From positions 1-64,000 of the forward strand of contig NZ_JAJKFV010000009.1 in the NCBI RefSeq assembly GCF_020966775.1: 64,000 bases of DNA. The letters are read 5' to 3'. A program made the position numbers and the translations under genes. Below are positions 45,793 through 55,221 of this stretch, piece after piece (the first letter of the stretch is position 1; every line of letters begins with the position of its first letter). Origin of the DNA: Rhodopirellula halodulae (GTDB lineage: Bacteria; Planctomycetota; Planctomycetia; Pirellulales; Pirellulaceae). Under the pieces are notes generated by a model. That model was not told where the DNA came from, did no database searches, and saw only the letters and a list, made by a program, of their open reading frames with translations.

Positions 45793-45864
45793 GTGCGCGA
45801 CTGAATGATCGGTGATTTACACGGGGCTTTCACAGAGATTTTACGGATGCGTGATCTCGACATC

Positions 45865-45925
45865 GCCACCATGTTTTCGGTGGCATCTTCGCTATCTCTT
45901 GTGACAGGAAAACTTGCCCTGTCGC
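45865..45925 (+). promoter_or_regulatory. Paired stem-loops in the nqr leader
   Basis: The two stems (6 bp with an 8-base loop; 6-8 bp with a 9-base loop) are about 20 bases apart and 170-230 bases upstream of nqrA. Neither has a T run, so they look like leader structure rather than termination. A riboswitch is possible but I cannot match a class. Confidence 0.35.
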
Positions 45926-46095
45926 AATCATTTTCCGGTGTGGAGTGGGAGTGATCTGCCGTTGTCAATCTTCAAACGCTATGCCATGATGACGCCTGCT
46001 CGGCCCGCGACAATTTTTCCGGCCAATTGCCTCGGAAAACGTCGCGGGCTTTGGCTCGAACCGACTTTGTTACAAATTTCACAAAGTGCCCTTTC

Positions 46096-47466
46096 ATGGC
46101 AATGACTCAAAGCGTGACCCGGATCAAGAAGGGCCTCGACCTTCCCATCACGGGATGCCCCGAACAGCACATTGAAGCCGGTCCTGCGATCCGCCAAGTG
46201 GCATTGTTGGGCGACGATTACATCGGAATGAAGCCAACGATGTTGGTGGCCGCGGGCGACCGCGTGGTCTTGGGCCAGCCGGTGTTCGAAGACAAGAAAA
46301 CACCGGGTGTTGTCTATACATCACCCGCGACGGGAACGGTCGCCGACGTGGTTCGCGGTGCCAAACGTAAATTCGAAGCGATCATCATCGACGTTGACGC
46401 TGGCTCCGAGGAAAGCACGACGATCGAAGGCATTGCCGGATCAGACCCGCTGGCTTTGGGCCGCGAAAAGTTGGTCGACGGTTTGGTCAAGATTGGATTG
46501 TGGCCGTCGCTTCGCACGCGTCCATTCGGCAAGGTGCCAATGATCGATAGCGTGCCTCACTCGATCTTCGTCACCGCGATCGACACCAATCCATTGGCTG
46601 CGGATCCCGCGGTGGTTTTGGCGGACCGCAAAGACCAATTCGTCTTGGGTTTGCAGGCGTTGACCCAATTGACCGACGGTGCGGTTCACCTGTGCCAAGC
46701 CGAGAACGCATCGGTGCCGGGTGGCGACGTCAACGGCGTGCAGTCGGCTTCCTTCGCCGGTCCTCACCCCGCCGGTTTGCCCGGAACACACATTCATTTC
46801 CTGGATCCCGTCAATCTGAACAAAACGGTTTGGTACATCGGTTACCAAGACGTGATTGCGATCGGTTCGTTCTTACAGACCGGGCAACTGGACACACGCC
46901 GCGTGATCTCGCTGGCCGGTCCAATGGTGAACCAACCACGTTTGATCGAAACTCGATCCGGAGCTTGTGTCGATGAATTGATCGAAGGCGAAGTCAACAC
47001 CTCGGTGAATCTGCGAGTGATCTCAGGTTCGGTGTTGAACGGCCACACCGCCGTCGCGCCGCATCAGTTCTTGGGACGCTATCACAACCAAGTCTCGGTG
47101 ATTGAAGAAGGCGACCACCGCGAATTCTTGGGATGGCAAAAGCCCGGTTTCGACAAATACTCGGTCAGTCGCATCTTTGCCTCGGCCATGACGCCGGACC
47201 GCAAATTCGACTTCACGTCGTCGACCGGTGGCAGTGAGCGGGCCATGGTCCCGTTGGGCACCTACGAAAAAGTGATGCCGTTGGACGTGTTGGCGACTCA
47301 GTTGTTGCGATCGTTGATCGTTCGTGACACGGATTCGGCCCAGCAGCTCGGCGTTCTCGAACTAGAAGAAGAAGACTTGGCCCTGTGCACATTTGTGTGC
47401 CCCGGCAAATACGAATATGGATCCTTGATCCGAGAAAACCTGACAACCATTGAGCGTGAAGGTTAA
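46096..47466 (+). CDS. nqrA: Na+-translocating NADH:quinone reductase subunit A
   Basis: The ATG at 46096 (or 46102) gives 456 residues; no Shine-Dalgarno is obvious. The start [16 protein letters not shown], the biotin-like hammerhead ([16 protein letters not shown]) and the [15 protein letters not shown] segment identify NqrA, the peripheral cytoplasmic subunit that contacts quinone. The complex couples NADH oxidation to sodium export. It is the first gene of a complete nqrABCDEF operon, with nqrB starting 5 bases after its stop. Confidence 0.97.
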   Translation: MAMTQSVTRIKKGLDLPITGCPEQHIEAGPAIRQVALLGDDYIGMKPTMLVAAGDRVVLGQPVFEDKKTPGVVYTSPATGTVADVVRGAKRKFEAIIIDVDAGSEESTTIEGIAGSDPLALGREKLVDGLVKIGLWPSLRTRPFGKVPMIDSVPHSIFVTAIDTNPLAADPAVVLADRKDQFVLGLQALTQLTDGAVHLCQAENASVPGGDVNGVQSASFAGPHPAGLPGTHIHFLDPVNLNKTVWYIGYQDVIAIGSFLQTGQLDTRRVISLAGPMVNQPRLIETRSGACVDELIEGEVNTSVNLRVISGSVLNGHTAVAPHQFLGRYHNQVSVIEEGDHREFLGWQKPGFDKYSVSRIFASAMTPDRKFDFTSSTGGSERAMVPLGTYEKVMPLDVLATQLLRSLIVRDTDSAQQLGVLELEEEDLALCTFVCPGKYEYGSLIRENLTTIEREG

Positions 47467-47471
47467 GGAAT

Positions 47472-48731
47472 ATGAAAGCACTACGCGACGCATTTGATCG
47501 CGTCCACCCGTTCTTTGCCAAAGGCGGACTGCTCGAGAAAGCGTACCCGATGTACGAGGCTCTCGACACGTTCTTGTTCACGCCCGGCGAGACGGCTCAC
47601 GGACGCACGCACGTGCGCGACAACATTGACCTGAAACGCATGATGATCACGGTCGTCTTTGCATTGATTCCGGTCACGTTGTTCGGCATGTGGAACACGG
47701 GCTATCAAGCCAACTCGGCCATCCAAAAGATGACCGAAGCCAACGTCGATTTCGACTACGACTGGCACCACACCGTGCACACGGCCATTGGTCTGGGGCA
47801 CGACCCCGCCAACCACATCGACAACTTCGTTTATGGGGCGATCTTCTTCATCCCGATCTACGTCGTTTGTATGTTTGTCGGTGGTCACGTGGAGTTGGTG
47901 TTCAGTGTGCTGCGAGGCCACGAAATCAACGAGGGTTTCCTGGTCACCGGTTTGTTGTTTCCGCTCACGCTTCCCGCTTCGATCCCGCTTTGGCAAGTCG
48001 CCGTGGGCATCGCGTTTGGTGTGATTGTCGCGAAAGAAGTCTTTGGCGGCACGGGACGCAACTTCCTGAACGTGGCACTGACTTCGCGAGCTTTCCTGTA
48101 CTTCGCCTACGCGGGCCAAATCAGCGGTGACAAAGTTTGGACCGCTGTGGATGGCTTCTCCGGTGCAACGGCACTGGGGCAAATGGCAAACGCACGTGAC
48201 AACGCGGTGGAATCGCTGGGTGCGGTTCAATACGTGTGGGGTGCGGAAGAACCGATCACGTGGATGCAAGCGTTCATCGGAACAATTCAAGGTTGCGTCG
48301 GTGAAACGAGTGCTCTGCTTTGTCTGGTCGGAGCATTGATCCTGATCGCCAGCGGAATTGGTTCGTGGAAGATCATGGGTGGCGTGGTCGCTGGCGTGAC
48401 CGCGACTGCTCTGTTGCTAAACGGCATCGGCAGCGAAACCAATCCCATGTTCGCGGTACCGTTTTACTGGCACCTGGTCATCGGCGGCTTGGCATTCGGT
48501 TTGGTCTTCATGGCCACCGACCCAGTCAGTGCTTCCATGACGGAGCTTGGGAAATGGGTTTACGGAATCCTGATCGGATTCATGACCGTCCTGATTCGCG
48601 TCGTGAACCCTGCTTTCCCAGAAGGCATCATGCTGGCGATCTTGTTCGGCAACGTGTTCGCACCGTTGATCGACTGGGCCGTCGTCCAACTCAACATTCG
48701 ACGGAGGGCCGCACGTTATGTCACAGCCTGA
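47472..48731 (+). CDS. nqrB: Na+-translocating NADH:quinone reductase subunit B
   Basis: The 419-residue protein starts 6 bases after AAGGA. It has an N-terminal cytosolic segment ([20 protein letters not shown]) and about ten membrane helices. [19 protein letters not shown] and the SGAT motif ([11 protein letters not shown]) are diagnostic; the Thr carries covalent FMN attached by ApbE. NqrB holds riboflavin and quinone sites and forms the Na+ channel region. Its 3' end overlaps nqrC by 14 bases. Confidence 0.98.
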   Translation: MKALRDAFDRVHPFFAKGGLLEKAYPMYEALDTFLFTPGETAHGRTHVRDNIDLKRMMITVVFALIPVTLFGMWNTGYQANSAIQKMTEANVDFDYDWHHTVHTAIGLGHDPANHIDNFVYGAIFFIPIYVVCMFVGGHVELVFSVLRGHEINEGFLVTGLLFPLTLPASIPLWQVAVGIAFGVIVAKEVFGGTGRNFLNVALTSRAFLYFAYAGQISGDKVWTAVDGFSGATALGQMANARDNAVESLGAVQYVWGAEEPITWMQAFIGTIQGCVGETSALLCLVGALILIASGIGSWKIMGGVVAGVTATALLLNGIGSETNPMFAVPFYWHLVIGGLAFGLVFMATDPVSASMTELGKWVYGILIGFMTVLIRVVNPAFPEGIMLAILFGNVFAPLIDWAVVQLNIRRRAARYVTA

Positions 48732-49620
48732 TTCGACCATGAAGACGATTTTGACCGCCGCCGTTTTGTGCGTGGTCTGCTCGTTGGCCGTGAGTGCCGC
48801 CGCTGTGGCATTGCGACCGGCTCAGGAAGAAAACAAAGTCCTCGACCGTCAACGCAACATCTTGGATGCGGCGGGCCTGTCGATGGGCGAATTTGGAAAG
48901 CTCTCGTCAGAGCTGGATAAAGAACAAATCGAAACGCTGTGGACTTGGGTCAGCGAAGAGTTGGTCGACCTGGAAACGGGCGAGGTCAACACGGAACTGA
49001 ACCCCGAGGAGTACGACCCTCGCGAAGCGGCGAAGAAAGACGATCAGAGCATTGAGATCACCGAGCCAACGTTCGACATCGGTGTGCCTCGTCGCGAAAA
49101 GGTGGCTCGCGTTTACTACGTGAAAAAGCCGGGGAGCGAAAAGGTCGAGATGGTCGTGCTTCCGGTATACGGCAAAGGCCTTTGGTCCACGTTGTACGGC
49201 TACATGGCACTGAAGAACGATCTGGAAACCATCGCTGGTTTGACGTTTTACGAGCACGCCGAAACGCCGGGGCTGGGTGGCGAAGTCGACAACACCAAGT
49301 GGAAGGCTCAGTGGGTCGGAAACAAGTTGTATGACGCTGACGGTAACCCCGCCGCTCGTGTCGCCAAAGGGCCGGCTCCTGATGGCGATGAGTACGCGGT
49401 CGACGGATTGTCCGGAGCGACGATCACCTGCCGTGGTGTGACGAATCTGGTCCGCTATTGGGCTGGCCCGAACGGATACGGTCCTTTCTTGGATCAATTG
49501 AAGAAACGAATTTCCGGTGACGCATCCGCGGAAGCCGATCAACCCGAAACCGACGTTGAAAGTGGTGTCGAACAATACGACATCGACAACGCCGGCACCA
49601 AAGAACCGGTGGGAGAGTAA
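48718..49620 (+). CDS. nqrC: Na+-translocating NADH:quinone reductase subunit C
   Basis: The 300-residue protein starts within nqrB with GGAGG upstream. One N-terminal membrane helix ([20 protein letters not shown]) anchors a periplasmic domain with [14 protein letters not shown] and the FMN-attachment motif SGAT at residues 232-235. The C-terminal ~45 residues are acidic and longer than in typical NqrC (about 260 residues). It carries the second covalent FMN in the electron path. Confidence 0.97.
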   Translation: MSQPDSTMKTILTAAVLCVVCSLAVSAAAVALRPAQEENKVLDRQRNILDAAGLSMGEFGKLSSELDKEQIETLWTWVSEELVDLETGEVNTELNPEEYDPREAAKKDDQSIEITEPTFDIGVPRREKVARVYYVKKPGSEKVEMVVLPVYGKGLWSTLYGYMALKNDLETIAGLTFYEHAETPGLGGEVDNTKWKAQWVGNKLYDADGNPAARVAKGPAPDGDEYAVDGLSGATITCRGVTNLVRYWAGPNGYGPFLDQLKKRISGDASAEADQPETDVESGVEQYDIDNAGTKEPVGE

Positions 49621-49623
49621 ATC

Positions 49624-50250
49624 ATGGCTGCCCCCAAAGTCGGCAAGGTCCTGTTCGGACCCGTCATCGACAACAACCCCATCGCGTTGCAGATCCTTGG
49701 GATTTGCAGTGCTTTGGCGGTGACAACGAGTATCCAAGTTTCGATCGTGATGTCACTCGCGGTGATCGCGGTGACGGCGTGTTCGAACGCGGCGGTCTCG
49801 GCGATTCGGCACTTCATTCCCGGCAGCATCCGCATCATCGTGCAGATGACGGTGATTGCGTCGTTGGTGATCGTGGTTGACCAAGTCCTGAAGGCTTACA
49901 TGTACGACATCAGCAAGCAATTGTCGGTGTTCGTCGGTCTGATCATCACGAACTGTATCGTCATGGGACGAGCGGAAGGCTTCGCGATGAAAAACGGCGT
50001 CTGGGTCAGCTTCCTGGACGGGATCGGCAACGGTCTTGGTTACGGCATGGTGTTGCTCGTCGTCGCGTTCTTCCGCGAATTGTTCGGCAGCGGTTCGCTG
50101 TTGGGCTTCGAACTGTTTCAACTGGACCGCAACGGCGGCTGGTACAACCCGAACAACTTGATGCTGTTGCCGCCCAGTGCGTTCTTCATCATCGGGTTCT
50201 TGATTTGGGTCATTCGTGCCAACAAACCCGAACAAATTGAGGAGGCCTAA
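49624..50250 (+). CDS. nqrD: Na+-translocating NADH:quinone reductase subunit D
   Basis: The 208-residue, six-helix protein has the NqrD hallmarks [22 protein letters not shown] and [16 protein letters not shown]. The two conserved Cys in these stretches help form the intramembrane iron centre shared with NqrE, the site that NqrM matures. It lies 3 bases after nqrC and 3 bases before nqrE. Confidence 0.98.
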   Translation: MAAPKVGKVLFGPVIDNNPIALQILGICSALAVTTSIQVSIVMSLAVIAVTACSNAAVSAIRHFIPGSIRIIVQMTVIASLVIVVDQVLKAYMYDISKQLSVFVGLIITNCIVMGRAEGFAMKNGVWVSFLDGIGNGLGYGMVLLVVAFFRELFGSGSLLGFELFQLDRNGGWYNPNNLMLLPPSAFFIIGFLIWVIRANKPEQIEEA

Positions 50251-50253
50251 GCC

Positions 50254-50892
50254 ATGCTCGAACAATATCTCAGCGTCTTTTTGAAGGCGGTTTTCGTCGA
50301 GAACCTCGCGTTGGCGTTCTTCCTGGGAATGTGCACGTTTTTGGCGGTCAGTAAGAACGTCAAAACGGCCATCGGATTGGGAATCGCTGTGATCGCGATT
50401 GAAACGATCACGGTTCCGGCTAACCAGTTGATCTACAGTTTGCTCTTGAAGAAGGGCGCGTTGACTTGGATGAACGGTTTCATCGGCACGGACACGATCA
50501 ACTTCGCCGATGTCGACCTCACGTTCCTCGGATTCATCAGCTATATCGGCGTGATCGCCGCGATGGTTCAGATCCTCGAGATGTTCCTGGATCGATTCCT
50601 GCCAAGTCTTTACAACGCCCTGGGGATTTTCCTCCCGCTGATCACCGTGAACTGCGCCATCTTGGGTGCGTCGTTGTTCATGGAGCAGCGAGAGTACGCG
50701 TTTGGTGAATCGGTTGTCTTCGGTTTCGGCTGCGGTGTCGGTTGGGCCTTGGCGATCATGGCTCTCGCCGGAATTCGCGAAAAATTGAAATACAGCGACG
50801 TTCCTCCGCCACTTCGCGGTTTGGGAATCACCTTCATCACGGTTGGATTGATGTCGCTTGCGTTCATGTCGTTCAGCGGTATCCAGTTGTAA
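50254..50892 (+). CDS. nqrE: Na+-translocating NADH:quinone reductase subunit E
   Basis: The 212-residue, six-helix protein has [11 protein letters not shown] and [14 protein letters not shown] with the paired Cys that, with those of NqrD, ligate the intramembrane iron centre. GAGGAGG precedes the ATG. It is inverted in topology relative to NqrD in known structures. A 108-base gap separates it from nqrF, the largest gap in the operon. Confidence 0.98.
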   Translation: MLEQYLSVFLKAVFVENLALAFFLGMCTFLAVSKNVKTAIGLGIAVIAIETITVPANQLIYSLLLKKGALTWMNGFIGTDTINFADVDLTFLGFISYIGVIAAMVQILEMFLDRFLPSLYNALGIFLPLITVNCAILGASLFMEQREYAFGESVVFGFGCGVGWALAIMALAGIREKLKYSDVPPPLRGLGITFITVGLMSLAFMSFSGIQL

Positions 50893-51000
50893 GTCGCTGA
50901 ATTCTTCGAACCTCGTCCTTTCCCAACCACTTTCATTTTCGGTGCAGACAATCCGCGGGATTCCATTTCCGCGGGCTCTCCCTCCTACGATCGAATCAAA

Positions 51001-52260
51001 ATGCTTTCCCTACCTCTGATGATTGCGGCCTTTGACGCTACCGAGGTCATTCTTGGCGTGCTGATGTTCACCGTGGTGGTGATCGCATTGGTGCTGCTCA
51101 TTTTGGCTGCGAAGAGTCAACTGGTGGCTTCTGGCCCGGTCAAAATCACCATCAACGGCCAAAAAGAAGTTTCGGTTCCCGCCGGTGGTAAATTGCTGGG
51201 GGCCCTCGCGGATGCGGGAATCTTCGTCAGCAGTGCATGCGGTGGCGGTGGTACCTGTGCCCAATGCAAAGTGAAAGTGACCGACGGCGGAGGCGACCTG
51301 CTCGCAACCGAAGCCGGGCACATCAGCAAGAAGGAAGCCGCAGAAGGCGAGCGTCTTTCATGTCAGGTTGCGGTCAAGAATGACATGATTGTGGAAGTTC
51401 CACCGGAAGCGTTTGACACGCAAAAGTGGGAATGCACAGTCAAGAGCAACAACAACGTCGCGACGTTCATCAAAGAGTTCGTCCTTCAGTTGCCCGAAGG
51501 TGCCGAGGTCGATTTCCGTGCCGGTGGTTACATCCAGATCGAATGTCCTCCGCACGAAATTCACTATAAAGACTTTGACATCGACGAAGAGTATCACCCG
51601 GATTGGGACCAATACAACATTTGGCGTTACGTGTCGAAGGTTGACGAGCCCGTCATTCGTGCTTATTCGATGGCCAACTATCCCGGCGAAAAGGGCATCA
51701 TCATGCTCAACGTCCGGGTTGCTTCGCCGCCACCGCGTGCACCCGAAGGCACGCCGCCAGGGAAAATGAGTAGTTACATCTTCTCGTTGAAGCCAGGAGA
51801 CAAGGCAACGATCAGTGGTCCTTATGGAGAGTTCTTCATCAAGGACAGCGATGCCGAGATGGTTTACATCGGTGGTGGTGCAGGGATGGCTCCCTTGCGT
51901 AGCCATATCTTCGAATTGTTCAAACGTCAGAAAACGGATCGCAAGGTCAGCTACTGGTACGGTGGTCGAAGTCTTCGTGAATTGTTCTACATCGAGCACT
52001 TCCGTGAGATCGAAAAGGACTTCCCGAATTTCAAGTTCAACATCGCGTTGTCAGAGCCTCAGCCCGAGGACAACTGGGACGGATATGTTGGATTCATCCA
52101 CCAAGTCTTGCTCGATAACTACCTCAGCAAACACCCCGCACCCGAAGACATCGAGTACTACATCTGTGGTCCTCCGATGATGAACGCGGCTGTCTTCCGT
52201 ATGCTCGATGATCTTGGGGTTGAGCCCGAGAACATCGCCTACGATGACTTCGGCGGCTGA
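51001..52260 (+). CDS. nqrF: Na+-translocating NADH:quinone reductase subunit F
   Basis: The 419-residue protein is the NADH-oxidising subunit. One membrane helix (~13-37), then a 2Fe-2S domain with Cys80, Cys86, Cys89 and Cys121, then an FAD domain ([13 protein letters not shown], with RAYSMAN) and an NADH domain ([27 protein letters not shown]). It accepts hydride from NADH and sends electrons to NqrC via the 2Fe-2S centre. A strong terminator follows, ending the structural operon. Confidence 0.98.
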   Translation: MLSLPLMIAAFDATEVILGVLMFTVVVIALVLLILAAKSQLVASGPVKITINGQKEVSVPAGGKLLGALADAGIFVSSACGGGGTCAQCKVKVTDGGGDLLATEAGHISKKEAAEGERLSCQVAVKNDMIVEVPPEAFDTQKWECTVKSNNNVATFIKEFVLQLPEGAEVDFRAGGYIQIECPPHEIHYKDFDIDEEYHPDWDQYNIWRYVSKVDEPVIRAYSMANYPGEKGIIMLNVRVASPPPRAPEGTPPGKMSSYIFSLKPGDKATISGPYGEFFIKDSDAEMVYIGGGAGMAPLRSHIFELFKRQKTDRKVSYWYGGRSLRELFYIEHFREIEKDFPNFKFNIALSEPQPEDNWDGYVGFIHQVLLDNYLSKHPAPEDIEYYICGPPMMNAAVFRMLDDLGVEPENIAYDDFGG

Positions 52261-52327
52261 TCTCGGCGTTTGATTTCGGCCGATCGCAAATAGACCGCAC
52301 CGGCGTTTGTCGGTGCCCAAGACCCAT

Positions 52328-52343
52328 CGACGTTTCGACGTCG
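52328..52343 (+). other. Short stem-loop with UUCG loop after nqrF
   Basis: CGACGT and ACGTCG pair around TTCG, just upstream of the main terminator. It may add 3'-end stability to the nqr transcript. Confidence 0.5.
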
Positions 52344-52345
52344 GC

Positions 52346-52377
52346 AAAACGAGCTTTCATGTGGAAGCTCGTTTTTT
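52346..52377 (+). terminator. Intrinsic terminator of the nqr operon
   Basis: AAAACGAGCTT pairs perfectly over eleven bases with AAGCTCGTTTT, with an 8-base loop and a T6 run. It separates nqrF from the ApbE-NqrM gene, which therefore probably depends on read-through or on its own promoter. Confidence 0.93.
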
Positions 52378-52449
52378 CGTTCTGCTTCGCGTGATTGTCA
52401 CGCATTCACGCGGCGTGCTTCGCCGCGTTCCTCATCGCCCTGATTGAAG

Positions 52450-53766
52450 ATGAGATATCTCCACCACGTCGCCATCGCGACCGTTTTTGGTTTGGTTGCT
52501 AGCCTCGCTGGGGCGGAGTTTGCTTCCGCCGCGGACTTGCTGACTTTCCGTGGTGCGACCATGGGCACGACCTACATGGTCAAAGTGCATGGTGCTCCTG
52601 AACGTGAGGATTGGGAAGCAGAAACCGCCACTGCGATTGAACGCGAACTGCGTTCGGTCAATGACCAGATGTCGACTTACCTGAAGACGTCCGAGCTGAG
52701 TCGTTTCAATGCGTCGGAGTCGACCGATTGGTTTGAAGTAAGCGCCGACGTGGTCGATGTGGTGAAAGCTGCTCTTGAGTTGTCTGCCCAAACAGAGGGT
52801 GCGTTTGATGTCACCGTCGGTCCCTTGGTCGATCGATGGAGTTTCGGTGCTGGAGAGAGAAAACGTGATATTCCGTCGGAGGAGGAACTGGATCAACTCA
52901 AAGAACAAACTGGCTACAAGAACCTATCGGCCCGAATGGATCCGCCGGCGTTGAAGAAGGACATTGCAAAGCTGCGTGTGGATTTGTCGTCGATCGCGAA
53001 AGGGCACGGCGTGGATCGGATTGTGGCTCTGCTGGCGGATCGTGGTGCCAGCGATGTCTTCGTTGAGATTGGTGGCGAGGTTCGAGTGTCGGGCGACAAG
53101 TCGGGCGAGTCTTGGCGGGTTGGAATTCAGAAGCCGGATGCTGGTGGGCAAGAGCTGTTAGTAGCTCACGAAATTCGTGACGCAGCGATGGCGACTTCGG
53201 GTGACTATCGCAATTTCTTTGAGGTTGGCGACCAGCGTTTTTCCCACACGATCGATCCCCGAACGGGACGGCCCATCACGAATGGGTTGGCCTCGGTCAG
53301 CGTGATTGCAGACAATTGCATGTTGGCTGACGGATGGGCAACGGCATTGAGCGTGGTCGGGGCCGAGGAGGCGATGAAGCTGGCGCGTCAGAATGACTTG
53401 AGCGTTTTGGTGGTGCAGCGCGTCGGCGAAGCATTTGTCAGCAGCGGCACGGGCGATTTGTCGGAATATGCTGATGTCGACCAAGCCGACTTGGCTGGCG
53501 CGGAGGCCACAACATCATCCTCAGACAATCAGAACGACGCCAGTTTCGCGAAACGCATGACACCGATGCTGATTTTGACGGGGATTGTGTTTGGTGCTTT
53601 TCTGCTGGCGATGGCGGTTGGAGTGATCTTTGGTGGCAAAGCCATCAGTGGATCATGCGGTGGTCTGAATGCACAGGTGGGCGAGGACGGTGTGTCTCGT
53701 TGCACCATGTGCAGCACACCGTCGGAAGCTTGCCAAGAATTGCGTGAGAAGATGGCGGAGAAGTAG
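52450..53766 (+). CDS. apbE: FAD:protein FMN transferase (ApbE) fused to an NqrM-like C-terminal domain
   Basis: The ATG at 52450 gives 438 residues. A signal peptide (ending ASAADL) leads into ApbE: GATMGTTY, DLSSIAKGHGVDRI, GGEVRVSG and the DAAMATSGDYRN/SHTIDPRTGRP core, which attaches FMN to Thr of NqrB and NqrC. After a Ser/Asp-rich linker (~345-369) comes one membrane helix and a short Cys-rich tail, with IFGGKAISGSCGGL and C-x2-C (Cys403, 418, 421, 428). This tail (coding 53557-53763) matches NqrM, the factor that delivers iron to the NqrD/E centre. The two maturation factors are normally separate proteins. Confidence 0.9.
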   Translation: MRYLHHVAIATVFGLVASLAGAEFASAADLLTFRGATMGTTYMVKVHGAPEREDWEAETATAIERELRSVNDQMSTYLKTSELSRFNASESTDWFEVSADVVDVVKAALELSAQTEGAFDVTVGPLVDRWSFGAGERKRDIPSEEELDQLKEQTGYKNLSARMDPPALKKDIAKLRVDLSSIAKGHGVDRIVALLADRGASDVFVEIGGEVRVSGDKSGESWRVGIQKPDAGGQELLVAHEIRDAAMATSGDYRNFFEVGDQRFSHTIDPRTGRPITNGLASVSVIADNCMLADGWATALSVVGAEEAMKLARQNDLSVLVVQRVGEAFVSSGTGDLSEYADVDQADLAGAEATTSSSDNQNDASFAKRMTPMLILTGIVFGAFLLAMAVGVIFGGKAISGSCGGLNAQVGEDGVSRCTMCSTPSEACQELREKMAEK

Positions 53767-53804
53767 TTGCGGGCTTACTGCTCAAGCTTCTGTTGTTTTC
53801 TCGC

Positions 53805-54554
53805 CTACGCGTTTTGCATCTTCTGTCTGAAATCGGCGAGTTCGATCTTGGGTTGAAGGTTGCTCCGGTCGGTGCCGATGGCAACCGCGGCGATGTAGCC
53901 TTGGCGTGGTGTGACACTGCGAACTTGCCAGTGGCGGCCTTGCGCGAGCGAAGGATCCTTCAGTTTCAACGTGGGCGTGTTGGAATTCGCGTTTTCAAAC
54001 GCAAACTGATCGAGCGGCGTTTGCAGTCCCGTTCCAATCGCTTTGATGAACGCCTCTTTGAGCGTCCAAATTTTCAAGAACAAGAACTGTTTCGCGTCGG
54101 ACGTTTTGGTTCGTTCGAGTTGCTCGATCTCTTCCGGCGCGAAGTAGCGGTTGGCTAACCCGGGATCGGTCTTGCGCTGGATGCCTTCCACATCGACACC
54201 CAGCCAATGGTCCGCGCTCTCCGTACCCAGACCGCACAACACCAAGCCCTTTGTGTGAGCGATGTTGAACGGTCGACGCATTTCGGTGGGGTGTTCGACG
54301 ATGGGTTTGCCATGATCCAGATGTCGAAACTGGATTTGGTGCGGCGCGGTTTGGTCACCAGCCAAAAGGTAGCGAGCCATGCCGCGGCCGATGACGTGTT
54401 GGTGTCGAGCCGAAGCGACTTTGAACTTGGCGGCCGATTGGTGTTCTTCTTGGGCCAGCCAACGCATGCAGAACGTTTCGATTTTCCCTGGGGTGTCTTC
54501 GGCCGCCGACGCGTACCAAAGTTGAATGTGGCAAAGTTCCGAGGTGGCGGGCAT
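53805..54554 (-). CDS. 4'-phosphopantetheinyl transferase (Sfp type)
   Basis: The 249-residue protein has the Sfp/AcpT signatures: NIAHTKG (substrate-side His), LGVDVEGI with the Mg-binding Asp and Glu, and WTLKEAFIKAIGTG with Glu and Lys. It moves phosphopantetheine from coenzyme A to a Ser of carrier proteins used in fatty acid, polyketide or peptide synthesis. No carrier or synthase gene is adjacent. It is convergent with the ApbE-NqrM gene (38 bases apart). Confidence 0.93.
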   Translation of the reverse strand: MPATSELCHIQLWYASAAEDTPGKIETFCMRWLAQEEHQSAAKFKVASARHQHVIGRGMARYLLAGDQTAPHQIQFRHLDHGKPIVEHPTEMRRPFNIAHTKGLVLCGLGTESADHWLGVDVEGIQRKTDPGLANRYFAPEEIEQLERTKTSDAKQFLFLKIWTLKEAFIKAIGTGLQTPLDQFAFENANSNTPTLKLKDPSLAQGRHWQVRSVTPRQGYIAAVAIGTDRSNLQPKIELADFRQKMQNA

Positions 54555-54712
54555 CGAAATCCTGAATATTCGTGATGGAATGCTGCTCGAAGTGGGACGT
54601 TATGATCGGCAAAACCGGGGGCATCCGTCAATCGTGCAAGCGCCCGCCGGATTCGTGTTCGGTTCAGCGTTTGCGTTGAGGTTTGATCGCGGGGCGGTTC
54701 GATGTCAACCAT

Positions 54713-55105
54713 ATGCTGTGCGCTCCCCTCACACGATCGATCGTCTTCGCCGAATCCGCATTGGAAGCCATTGCGTTTGATCGCGGAACGTTGTGGTTGG
54801 TGGCTGGTTTTTTGATGCTCGGCTGGGTCATGGCTCGGATGACCATCACCCGGCGTCGCAAGGGGATCCAGCAACGGAGCGAAAACCGCGAGGTGCATCG
54901 CCGTTTGGAAAACAAAAGCAACACTGCGTTGCCGTTGAGCGATGCTCCGGTCGAGACCCAACGTTGGCAAGTCGCAATGTTTGATTTACAGCGAGAGTTG
55001 ACCGGCGAATTGGACACTCGCGTTGCGATCGTTCAAAACCTGTTGCGTCAGGTCGATCAACGAATCGCGGTGCTCCAAGAATTGGAAAAACGTCAGCGAG
55101 GTTGA
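54713..55105 (+). CDS. Small single-span membrane protein with coiled coil
   Basis: The ATG at 54713 gives 130 residues; a TTG at 54683 would extend it by ten. One hydrophobic helix (GTLWLVAGFLMLGWVMA, ~25-41) is followed by a basic stop-transfer (RMTITRRRKG) and a charged helical tail (QRELTGELDTRVAIVQNLL...VLQELEKRQRG) with coiled-coil periodicity. The function is unknown. It is divergent from the phosphopantetheinyl transferase gene and ends before a probable terminator. Confidence 0.6.
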   Translation: MLCAPLTRSIVFAESALEAIAFDRGTLWLVAGFLMLGWVMARMTITRRRKGIQQRSENREVHRRLENKSNTALPLSDAPVETQRWQVAMFDLQRELTGELDTRVAIVQNLLRQVDQRIAVLQELEKRQRG

Positions 55106-55181
55106 TCTGCACGTATCGACTCGCTCGCGGACGTGGAGTGCTGGCATCGAGCACTGACCCCGCTGGATGAGGGTACAATGG

Positions 55182-55203
55182 AGGACTGTTCTGCCAGTCT
55201 TTT
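55182..55203 (+). terminator. Probable intrinsic terminator
   Basis: GACTG pairs with CAGTC (extended by weaker pairs) around TTCTGC, followed by TTTT. It lies about 80 bases after the small membrane protein gene and 20 bases before the next ATG, so it could also act as an attenuator there. Confidence 0.5.
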
Positions 55204-55221
55204 CATTCAGGGGCACGATTC

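Larger units (their letters stand above)
45726..46095. other. Intergenic region and leader of the nqr operon
   Basis: After the PhoD terminator (45757-45792) about 300 bases lead to nqrA. They hold two consecutive stems: GCCACC/GGTGGC at 45865-45884 and GACAGG/CCTGTC at 45903-45923, followed by an A/T-richer stretch (46010-46090) with no protein-like frame. The promoter was not identified. Confidence 0.5.

Noticed and set aside
55174-55179. TACAAT as a -10 promoter box before the SHD1-WD40 gene
   Set aside because: No acceptable -35 element at a proper spacing was found, so the match alone is weak.
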